Shown one piece after another: positions 44,398 to 54,792 of a DNA stretch of 64,000 nucleotides. Position 1 is the stretch's first letter, and each line of letters starts with the position of its first letter. The notes below the pieces were generated by a model that was given only the letters and a program-made list of their open reading frames with translations, did no database searches and was not told the DNA's origin. Position numbers and translations under genes: made by a program. Source of the DNA: Hansfordia pulvinata (Eukaryota > Ascomycota > Sordariomycetes > Xylariales); NCBI GenBank assembly GCA_006538405.1, contig BJKQ01000001.1, positions 186,001 to 250,000 on the forward strand, read 5' to 3'.

Positions 44398-46184
44398 TCA
44401 GACCTGCCCAGCCCGGCCGGCGGGGGCGGTGGCGGTCCTCTCTGCGTGCTCGGCGTCGCCGGCCCAGGCGGAGGCCTCCTTCTCGTCGACGGCGACGTCC
44501 TGGCGGTCGGCGTCGTCGTTGCCGTGCAGGCCGATGCGGTACCAGGGCAGGTCGAAGAGGCGGTTCATGCTCTCGAGGTCGCGCCCGCCGGTCTCGGGGA
44601 TGGAGAACCAGACCCAGGCGCCGCCGAGCATGGTGATGGCGGCGAAGCACCAGAAGGTGCCCATAGGGCTGATCCCCCCCTCGTCGGAGGCCAGGAGCAT
44701 GTTGGGCACGGCGCGGGTGTTGCCGTACTGGTTGGCGAAGTGCAGGGTCATGGCGAGCGAGGTGGAGACGGCGCGGATGCGCAGGGGGAACAGCTCGGCC
44801 GTCAGCAGGTACTGCATCGAGTTCCAGCCCAGCGCCCACCCGGCCCCGGACACGTAGATCATGGCGATGGCGCCCTGGCTGGCGCGGCGCGCGTTGGGGG
44901 ACATGTTGGTGTCGCCGTCGGCCAGCTGGGGCACGGCCGTCAGGAAACCCGCGATGTAGACCATGGCGATGGTCTGCAGGGAGATGCCGAGCAGCAGGGC
45001 GCGCTTGCGGCCGACGAAGTCGACGAGGAACAGGGCGCAGCAGACGGCGGAGACGAGCTTGACGATACCAAAGATGCCGCTGACCAGCAGCGACTCGTTG
45101 TCGCCGTGGATACCGAGCAGGTCGAAGAAGTCGGGCGCGTACAGCGTGATGGACCCCGCGCCGGACCACTGGGACAGCAGCTGCACCATGAAGGACAGGT
45201 ACAGCCGGTACGCGTTGCTGGGGATGAGGAACATCTCCTTGAGCACGCCGAACGCGCTGTTGCCCATGGTCGCCTCGAGCTCCTCCTCGTGCGCCGCCCG
45301 GATCGCGTTGATCTCGCCCACCACGTACGGGTCGTCCTCGGCCAGGTGCCGGATCTTGGCCATGTTGGCCGTGGCCTGCTCCGGCTTGCCCTGCTTGACC
45401 AGGTACCGCGGCGACTCGTACTGCAGGAACGTGAGGCAGAAGACGAGGCCGGCGAAGATGATGTGCAGGCTCGTGGGGACCAGCCAGCGGTTGTGCGTCG
45501 TGTCGCCAATGTGGATCTCGGCGCCGTAGTTGGCAAAGTAGGCCAGGACGATGCCGAGGTAGACGAAGCCGGTGAAGATGCAGGTGCACAGCCCCCGGAC
45601 CGACGCCGGCGCCACCTCGGCCACGTAGACGGGGCCGACGACGGGCGTCTGCCCGACGCCCAGCCCCGCGATGAAGCGCCCCGCGTACACCATGCCCAGG
45701 TTGCCGTTGTTGCCCATGAAGATGGCGATGCCCAGGATCCACAGGCAGCACAGCTGCCGGGTCGCCCAGATGCGGCCGATGCGGTCGCACACCAGGAAGG
45801 CTCTGCAGAAAAGAACGAACCGAGGTCAGTCAGTCGGTTGATCTTGGAAAGGGGGGAAAAGGAGGCGAGGGGAGAGAAGAAGAAGAAGAAGCCGTGACCA
45901 ACTCACATGAGAGCGCCCCCGACGGAGCCGATCTGGACCATGGCCGAGACATTGGCCTTGATGTTGGTCTGCTCGACGGGGGAGTACGACTCGAAGCGGA
46001 TCAGCTTCTGGAAGTCCTCCGAGTTGAAGGCGCCCGAGATGAGGCCCTCGTCGACGCCGCGGGCGGCGCCCAGCAGGCCGAAGGAGACGACGGCGAACCA
46101 CAGGCGCCAGTTGAAGACGCCCTTGGGCTCGCCGATCTGCCCGAGCCTGAAGACGTTGACGGGCTTCTTGACGCCTCCCGCCAT
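44398..46184 (-). CDS. MFS sugar/quinate-family transporter
   Basis: Two exons on the minus strand (46184-45907, 45802-44398) join in phase to 560 residues. The N-terminus MAGGVKKPVNVFRLGQIGEPKGVFNWRL leads to TM1 with GAARGVDEGLISGAF. Sugar-porter signatures are present: DRIGRIWATR after TM2, YAGRFIAGLGVGQTPVVGPVYVAEVAPASVRG, ESPRYLVKQGKPEQA before the central loop, DFVGRKRALLLG, and PETGGRDLESMNRLFD at the end. It therefore belongs to the sugar-porter branch that includes quinate permease (QutD) and hexose or uronate transporters. The substrate cannot be fixed from sequence alone. It is expected at the plasma membrane as a proton symporter or facilitator. The C-tail is acidic, then Ala/Arg-rich. 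Confidence 0.88.
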
Positions 46185-49100
46185 GGTGGAGGGGGGAGGG
46201 GGATTCGGGGTTTAGGGGAAGCTTCTTGTTGGGGTCCTGGCTGGGTGTCCTTTTTCGTTGACAGCAGAGACCTCAGTGGACTGATGACTGGTCTAAGAGT
46301 CAAACGCGGTAGGAGGGAGGGGGACACGGAGAGGTAGGACGGGCTTTCTCGAGTCGGAGTCGGAGGGAGGAGGGAGGAGGGCTGGCTGAGGTCCAAGTCT
46401 TAAATAAACATGGCTTTTGTTCGAGAGGGCTGGCCCGTGGTGGTGGGGATGTAAGTAAGTAAGTAGATAGGGTAGGACAGGGCCAGGATAGCTGATACAG
46501 ATCGGATTACATAGGCCGGGTGCGGGACTGGCGAGTCTCACCCTCCCTCTCTTTCTTGTCCTTCGGGGAGGAGACGAGATGGGGAAATACGGGCTGCCAA
46601 TCTCGACATGACGGGGGCTATCGAGGCACGAGCAACAATCAAGCACTGCACCACAAGCTGACGGACGCTACTACTACTACTACTTCTACTAATACTACCT
46701 GGTAGGCGAACGTGCATGGTCGTACGCGCCTCACGTGGACGTTACGTGGGTGCACTACGTGGGTGCACTGCGTGGGTGGCCGCGAGCCGCCGGACGGGGA
46801 CAGTCCGAAAGGAGGGCGGCGATCTTGCCCGGAATCGGCCAAGACGGGCGACGATAGAGCTCTAGCGAGGAGTCCGTGTGGGGGAGAGACGGGAGTCGAC
46901 TCGAATCATCAGACTGTGATGAATCCTTTCCCCCATGTCGGTCTGTCCGCATACTCGTAGGTAGGCATCTGCATTTGTACCGATTGGGGGGGAACGTTCC
47001 TCTCCCCCACTACAGACAGGTATCTATCACCAGGCGACCTCGACTCCGCACTCTCCCAGGCGCCGCAGTGAGCACGAGTACTCGTACTCGTGGTAAAGTC
47101 GCCAAGCAAAAGTCTGACTTGGGGGGAGGGGGGGAGGCGGGGACCCCGCGACAGCCAAGAGAAAAGGGACCAGGGGGGGATTTTAGCCTACTCGTACATT
47201 AGGTATCTAGCGGAGAGGGGGCTCGACTTGAGAATAGCTTCACTTGCCCTGCTTCCCGCAAAGTATCGCCAAGTCCAAGCCAGGACGCGCCGAGAAGCGC
47301 CATCGAGCGGCTGTGGCTGGGAAGAGTCCGGGAGTTTCTCGGTCGCAGTCAGCCGGCACTTTTCCATCTGCCGATGGATGGCTGGCGAGCAAGCATGGGT
47401 GCCGCCGTAGTGATTAACTAATGAATGGCATACAAAAATCAGCTCCAGATGAAATTGGTGTAGATTCTGAAAGCATACTGCAAAGGAAAGTAGAGGGAGA
47501 GATCCATCCCTTTCGTAATGCGCCCACCCGCAGGAATGCAGCCCAGCCCTCGTCCGGATTATCGACGACGACGACGACGACGGCGGCGGCGACTCCATAC
47601 TTGCATGTCGGATAGCGAACCGTCGGCAGAGCTGGGCCGAGGCTGACGGAACAATCCCGACACTACTGTATTCCCCCGCACAACCCACGCGTACGTACCA
47701 CGACGAGTTCGGGGGCTCGCTCCTTGGCAAAACAACGGGGGCCACCGTCCGGACCGTTGTAATAATGCCCCCACGAGCACTCGTATGCGCGTGCGTACCT
47801 GTGCTGCTACGAGTACCGTACGAGTACTGCTGTCTCACTGGAGAGTGGCCCTTCTCCGGTTTTTCTTTTGCGTGGGCTCCTCATCAGTGAGTGTCAAGCT
47901 TTTTCTCTGCTCTCTCGGCGCGGCTTGGTAATCCGGGGAAGTTTCTTGGCTTTGGGCCCGACGACTCGGTCACTCGGTCACTTGCAGGCGGTTTGATATC
48001 AGAGTGCAACATAACATTTCTCTTTTCTATGTGTATTCGTCGCAAGTTACCTCAAGTTAGGTAGGTAGTTCTCATTCTCTCTGTCACAGGCTCACCTCGT
48101 CCCCTCATCTCATCACAGGAAAGGTAAGGTGTCCGTGCCTACACCCATGTGCAATCGTGCAATGGGGACGGGAGGGAAACCCCAACCACCTCCTCCCCAC
48201 ACAGCGCCCGGCACACGCGGGCGAGCCAGTGGCCACGGGAGTTTATTTTTCTCCGCACCCGCTTGGGGCTGCTCCTTCAGCTGAACATCGTACGGCCCCA
48301 CGACCACCACGGTTCGGTTCGGTTAGTATGGGGGGGGGAGGGGGAGAGACCCTTTCTACTGCGTCTGGTTGGCCACGATGCCCTCCCCCTCCACGATAAA
48401 CCAACTACTCGTACCTTACGATACCTACCGTGCTACCAGGTAATCAAGAGGATGGTTAGTACAAGCCCTGTCAGCCCGTGCGGGGAAGCTTGGGGTGGCA
48501 CACTACTCGTACGAGTGTCTACCTCACCTCCCAAGAAAATCAGATCTCGGGCGTCTCCGGGAAACACAAGTCGTACTACTGGCACTACTACTAAACCAAA
48601 TGGGCTTGATCGACTGTTACCTGCACTAATCACAATCACTGCTCGACCGACTGCTCTGCCTCCCATCCAACGTTGCACGTGCTGCGTTACCAGCGACCTG
48701 AACCGCCTCGGCCGCTAGCCAGCCCGCCGTGCCAATCTAGCCTGGATGGAGCAGGCCCAAGCGGCGGCGCGCGCCTTGACTCGTCGCTCCCGCAGTTGGT
48801 TCTCGCGGGCCTCGGAGCGCCTGTCGATATCCAGAGATGGATGTTCAATGAATTGTCCGGGGATGGAGGGGGAGGGGAGGGGAGTGGGGTCGGTCATGGA
48901 TCATCTCAAAAGCGAGAAAGAGAGAGAGAGATATCGTACGAGCGAGTAGAGAGCTGGTGATAGCTACCATGTTCGTAACAGTCAGAACCGCTGCTCAGAA
49001 TGCACTGATCCCCTCTCCAAACTGCTCCCCACGCTCACCGGGGTCTGTCTGCCCCTCTCGTCGAGCACGCCGTGTGGAGGAGGTCCCCGTCTGCCCTGCT

Positions 49101-52100
49101 GACGGGGCTGCGTCTGCGTGGTAGCACTGGGATTCATCGCCATTGCCTCCTCTCCCGACCGGCCCGTCGTATCGTGAGTTGGGGAAGTACAGGGATGCGG
49201 AGAGAAAGGTTTCCCTCCCTCTCTCTCTCTCTCTCCATCTCGGCCTTCTCACCGCTCCTGCACAAATTCGGGGCCGGGGTAGCCTTTCCCCCAGAGCCAC
49301 AAAAGGGCCGGTTCCTCCTTGGTTGGCGTTAGCGACCCCCGTCTTCTCCCCCCCGCGTGATCCGGTGCGGTGCGGTCCAGCGCGCGTGCATCCGACCTTT
49401 TCTATCGTCTTTTTTTTTTTCCTTTGTTGGCTTCCCGTTTTCTTATAAGCCATCTTCTCCCCCGTTCCCCGCCCGGTCTTTGCTTGGCAGTCCCTCCGTC
49501 CTGGCAGGACACTCCATATCCATGCCCCTTTCCGCGCCAAAAGTCTGGGCGCCGGCGCAGGCCAGCCACGCGAGACGTCGGCATACTCTCCGAAAAGTGA
49601 GGAAGGAGACACCAGGCCAGAGAAGAAGAGAACAATCAGAGTTTTTTTTTTTTTTTCCCAACCGCGTTCTCGACCTGTCCATCTTGCTTGGCAGGGCGCG
49701 AGCAACCATCGAGAAAACACGCTGGCTGGCTGGCAGGCTTGAGTGCCTGAATGCGAGTGGAGAGGGGGGAGGGACGCCCTCGTGTGGGCGGAGGCCGGCG
49801 ATTCTTCTCCTCGACGCGGGAGTATCGGGAGCTACGCACCGGGCAAGAGACGCGAAGTCAAGAGTTCATGCCCCGACCGCAACGGGAGGCACATCGCGGA
49901 GCCACTTGCAAGTCTTCACCGTTCCCACGCTGTTGCCAACGGCGGACGGGTTCATCTCGCGACCGGCTTCCGAGGGCGCTGTGTTTCGTGCTGTGCGTTG
50001 CCTGTGTAGATCTGTTTGTATGTGCGTACGAGTGTGCCCGGGCGGCATCTCCGCGATCGTTCGAGGCTACAAGGACTGGAGCTGGCGTCCGACGATAGCT
50101 ACATGCAATGCGAACGCCCATCGCGGACCAGGTAGCAGCAAAGAGTTCAACCATCTGCCAGGTAGGAAAGACCCCTCTGCCGCCGTCTCACCGTGTCATC
50201 ATCCGTGCCATATACTGGCTTGGCCGCGTCGTTGCCGTCGCCGTCGTAGTCCCGTGTCGGCTCGCCGTGAAAGAAGAAGAAGACCACTACTTTGAGTTTT
50301 CTTTTCTCATCCTCCCCGCATTGCTCCGTCTCTGCGGCCCAGTGCCGGCCTTCTGGCCATCTCGGGCCCTTCCCTTTCTCAGGGCCGGTCCTCATCAGCC
50401 CGCATACATGCTGACTGACCTTCGCGTCGGTGAACCGTCGTCGGCGGACTGGATTCGGGGGCCCTCCAGCTCTCTGGGTCTGGGCGTGACGAGACGGCCG
50501 TCACCCGGACCAGCGCCGGATGCTCGGACCAAGCCCTCCCAAGCCAGCGCTGTTCCGTTGCGGCGCACGAGACGCGACGTGCTTCATCAAGTCTCGTGCT
50601 GCTGTTATCTCTCGGGTGGTGGAGTGGCCCATCTTCCACCCTGCTTACGCGTACAGGTCCTGATAGCTCGCATTCAGCCTCGCCGAGTGCCGTCGACGCG
50701 GGGATGTGCAGATACATGGTCTGAGATCTAGACGTATGAGGTGCTGCGTGCAGATGCACATTTGTGCATGACTACATACATTGATCCGCTGGTTGCATCG
50801 ATATAAGCAATCTCATCGCACCTCTCGTCGCGGTGATGGAACAACTCGGTCTGTTCTTGCTTACCTAGACATCACCAGCCCAAAGCAGAAACCCACAGCA
50901 GTACCGCCCGAGGAATTGTCATTCCCCGTAGTCCGCAACACAACACCCCCCCGAGGCAATCTCAAGCTCAGAGGACCATGTCACGGGATCACAATCCAAT
51001 AGTCCTTCTCCCGCCCAGCTCCCAAGCATGCGTACAGACCGAGGTGACAAAAAGTCGGCAAGGCCCCGTCCCGCAACTCCCGACGCAACGCCAACGACAG
51101 CGGGGGGCTCCGCCGCAACCCGCTGTCAGTCAGCGACGTCTCCCGGGAAACAGAACAGACAGCTTTCCGACGCGTCAGAGGCCGCCAGATCGCGGCTCTG
51201 GCATGTGATCGCCGCCCTCAAGTCCCGAGTGCCTTCGGGAAATCTCCGAGCGCGAATCGCTGTGGCGACGTCAGGGGGGGGATACGGGAAGGGGGGGAAT
51301 GAACTTGACGCTCCGGAAGTCAGCCCTTGCTCTAATTTCAACGAGACTCGATAGCCGCAGTCAGGGGCAGAGCTCATTCTCCTCTCGTGCTCCGCTGGTT
51401 CTTCTTGCGTCGTGTCGTGGAACGCGGTTGGGATTAGACGACTGTGTCGGTATCCATGCTGCTATCCGACCCCCGTCCGGGCCGGCTCCGTGACCGAGGA
51501 CATGGCTCGCGGTAGCCAAGTTATCGAGGACAGATCACTTGGCCACATTTTCTCTCTACCTAACGTGCCTAGCAACCACTGAGCGTGGGTTGCCCAACTG
51601 TCTTAAAGGAGTATGTGGGTTGCGTGACTGTCCCAAAGGTAAGCTTCGGCGGATCTGACGTGTCGCGGTCTAATGAGAAATAGAAATTTATTCTACCAGT
51701 CTACCAGTCTACCAGAGAAAGGGCTTAGAGTCCTGCCCTGGATTCATGTATCTACATATATGTAAGCCATGCTCTTATAGCCTTGTGCTGGTCAGAGACT
51801 CAGAGCAGCCAGAGCCCCTCGTTTCAACGAACGCCGGTTTCCGTTCTTCACAAGCGCTGGGCAGGGGTTGTTCTATCGCATGCAGAACACTTGGCGACTC
51901 TCCATCAGCCGAAAACCGCAGTCGCCGACGCAGCTGCGTCGCTCATGTGGTGTCAACTTGTGTTTCCGTCTTTTCAGAGTCCTTCTCTCACGCCAGGCAA
52001 TTGCGTTCGCCCTGCATCTTCCGACACCGACCCAGTCAGCGACCCTCGCGAAGACTTTCTTCGTTGCGGACCACTTCACACACACGTCTCCCGCCAGAAG

Positions 52101-53215
52101 TGCTCCGCGAGCCGATCGGCCTTCACCGGCGGCGGCCCCCCAGCTTGGAATCCCGCCCAGCTCGTCAATGGCGCGGGCCGCCCGCTCAGCCGCGCTCCCC
52201 TGGGGTGGCATCGAGCGGCCGCCAGACCCCATTGGCCGAGCGCGAGGGGCAAGGGAGGCTATGCCTACTATTCTCGATTCTCCCCCGCCAGGGGCCTCTG
52301 TCTCGCCAAATCCATGCAATGCCGAGTTGAGCCCTTACAGACGGACGAAACTGCGGAACAAGGAAACTGGCGAGCAAGTCCAATCGACGTGGGCGCCGCC
52401 CCGCCACCACTATGCAGTGGCATCTTGACTGGTGGGCAGCAAGCAGGCATTCGCCACATGTAGCCTAACAACACCCTGTTGTCTTTTTCGAGTTCCTGTT
52501 TGAATATAGGCGATTGTAGCAATACTTAGATCATACTCGAGTTTCACGTATTGCCAAAATCCAAATACACAAGACTCGACCCTCTCTCGCGCCCCTTCAC
52601 TTGGCATATCCTCAGGCAGCCCTTCTTGCGGCCCATCTCGCTTATTTCTCTGCGTTAACGAGAATCCAGGCTCGAATTCCGCCCCCCGGCCGCTTTCAAA
52701 TAGTCGATATTGGCATAGCACCCGCGTGGTGGCAAAACAAGGGAAAACCCCCCCTGAAAATAAGGCCATCCAGTAATGCCATAATTGTAGCTCTCGCCCC
52801 CTGAGTCGCTGCAATGCGCGCGAATGAGGAGTGAGAACCCGGCTAGGCGTTTGGTATGTTAGCCGCCACTTTGCCTCGCACATCTCCGAGGCTCGGGGGC
52901 GACCTTGGCTATGAGAGATTGAGCGAACGCCACCCGGATCCGCTTGAACCTTGTCGGCCTGAGATTCTGGGGGCCGCTCGCTCACCTGGCTGGTCATCCC
53001 TCAGGCACGAAAGCCCGGCTGGGAATAAGAAGAAAGCCATGGCCGACCAACAAGTCCCCGCTGCTGGCTATACGGACGGACTCTCACCCCATGCCGCCCA
53101 CGCACTCGTGAGACCCCAGTGATTCTTCAAGCGATCCATCAAAGAGTCCAAGCATCACGGTCAGTCCGCCTGCCCTGGTATATCCAGGCCCGACTCCGCC
53201 GAGGCCAAGTCCACC
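46185..53215. other. 7-kb stretch without a convincing gene, rich in simple repeats
   Basis: Promoter of the transporter at the left end, then no supported gene. It holds triplet runs (CTA near 46668, GAC/GGC near 47565), a GA run near 48918-48932, a CT run near 49217-49235, a T run near 49640, and a cluster of ACTCGTAC motifs (47080, 47190, 47818 in reverse, 48407, 48505). Frames at 47188-47838 (minus), 49357-50295 (plus) and 51746-52463 (plus) lack domains and have other open frames overlapping them. Confidence 0.5.
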
Positions 53216-54058
53216 ATGCGCGCCGACGGCTCTCTCCTGCTCGCCATCGCCGTCTTCCTGCAGGCGGCGTCGGCGCACACCTCGTGGCGCTACGCCGTCT
53301 TCAAGGGCTTCGACTTCGACACCGGCTGCAAAGACGGCAGCGTGACTGCGAGCCGTGCCCTGGACAAATGGAGCGGCAGCGGCGACAGGTCCTGCACCCC
53401 CGTCAGACACGACGACGTAAGTGCCCGAAGACACGCCCTTTCCGTCCCCCCTCTTCCTCCCGCAATAATGCCATCCTGCGTAAATAGCCGGCTCCGATCG
53501 ACACGAGTATCGCTCCGCCAAAGACAGCAGGCGGGCTTCCGGCTGACCACCAAACCAAAACGAACAGGCAGGCACATGGCAGGGCTACATCGAGAGCAAC
53601 GCCGCGAAGAGCTGCAAGATATGCAACTACCAGGACGAGGGCTGCCAGTCCACGCCGCGATGCTACGACGTGCGCGAGCAAGCCAGCTGCACGTTGGAGT
53701 TGTGGAAGATCAAGGCCTTCGAGGTGAAGGGCTGCAACTTCCAGGACTCGAGCGCGTTCAAGAAGGTCGCTGCGGTCGCTGGTATGTTTGGGTAGAGGGG
53801 GGGTCCGCAAGCCGGCTGGCTTGTTACGGCTCGGGGCTGGGGAGGTGCTTCGTAGACTCGGATTGCCTATATTCTATAATACGACTCTTTGGCCAAGAGC
53901 GCATATGGTCGATGTCGAGCGTTCCAATCGAGCAGTGGACCCATGAGTATTTCCGGGCTGACAGTGTTGCAGAGGCGTCCGCGTGTTGCGGCGGGCAGTC
54001 ACAGCAGCAGCACTCCGGCTTCAACGTGCGGGAATCCATCGTCAGATCTGCCTCGTGA
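53216..54058 (+). CDS. Small secreted cysteine-rich protein (effector-like)
   Basis: Three exons (53216-53416, 53568-53781, 53973-54058) join in phase to 166 residues. The signal peptide is MRADGSLLLAIAVFLQAASA, followed by HTSWRYAVFKGFDFDTGCKDG. The mature chain has about eleven cysteines, including a cluster SCKICNYQDEGC, a C-x6-C region near RCYDVREQASC, and a final CC. Introns start GTAAGT and GTATGT with usable branch sites. If the second intron is retained, the chain ends at GMFG instead of continuing to the Gln/Ser-rich tail. I recognise no family. It acts outside the cell by inference and fits the general profile of small secreted effector or antimicrobial proteins. It lies 0.7 kb upstream of the NLR gene in the same direction. 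Confidence 0.7.
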   Translation: MRADGSLLLAIAVFLQAASAHTSWRYAVFKGFDFDTGCKDGSVTASRALDKWSGSGDRSCTPVRHDDVSARRHALSVPPLPPAIMPSCVNSRLRSTRVSLRQRQQAGFRLTTKPKRTGRHMAGLHREQRREELQDMQLPGRGLPVHAAMLRRARASQLHVGVVEDQGLRGEGLQLPGLERVQEGRCGRWYVWVEGGSASRLACYGSGLGRCFVDSDCLYSIIRLFGQERIWSMSSVPIEQWTHEYFRADSVAEASACCGGQSQQQHSGFNVRESIVRSAS

Positions 54059-54792
54059 GACGGTTTCTTAGCGCTCGCCGAGTTTCGCGCTGGGTAAGGT
54101 CACTTCTGGAATGCTGCCGAAGGGGAGTACAACAGTCGCCGCTGAAGGCGTCCCCTAGAAGCGCGGCCAAGGCGATATGCATTCGAGCGGCGCGAGAGTC
54201 GATGGACGGGGAGCAGAGCACTACTATCCTGGGGGAGAGGCCCCTCCTCAGTTCTATTGTAACCGACATTCGCACGCTCTCCCGTACTCCAACACACGTC
54301 ATCCCGGTGTTGTCTGGCTCTCACCGACAGCCATGACGGACCTTCGCGGCTCAGACCCTCACCGATCCCGCTCAGAGCCTCATCGGTCGACGCAAAGTGT
54401 GGCGCAGGCCCCGCGTCTGCACCCAGCAGTTGTGATGAGCCGGCCATTGGACAATGATCGCCGCAGCGGGAGCACGCTGGAGCGAGGCGTGTACCTGCCG
54501 CTATGGGTGCCCACTGGCCAAGTGGAAGTGCGTTCCGCGGTCAGGCTGCGAGGTGCATAAGGAGCTGACGTGTTCATGGCAAGGCATTCTCGAGGTAGCA
54601 AGAACCTGTAGCCGGCCAAGTCATGCGGCTTCCTCGAGGCTCCCTCAAGGCTGGGCTCTTCCAGGCCCGTGAGACCTTGATACTGTGCCGCCCGTATCTT
54701 CCCCCAGAGCTCACCTGCTTCGGTGCACCGAAGCCTCGAACCCTCCTCGAACTCCGTCACACGAAGCCACGCCCCGTGCGCTCTACCCGACG
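54059..54792 (+). promoter_or_regulatory. Intergenic region upstream of the NLR gene
   Basis: 734 bp between the cysteine-rich gene and the NLR start on the same strand. I see no extra gene. It presumably holds the NLR promoter, but no specific site is recognised. Confidence 0.4.

Noticed and set aside
44446..45897. Plus-strand frame of 483 codons
   Set aside because: It is antisense to the sugar/quinate transporter, with low-complexity Gly/Asp/Val composition and no family match.
47188..47838. Minus-strand frame of 216 codons
   Set aside because: It lies in repeat-rich intergenic DNA, crosses a GAC/GGC repeat, and has no domain or signal; too weak to call.
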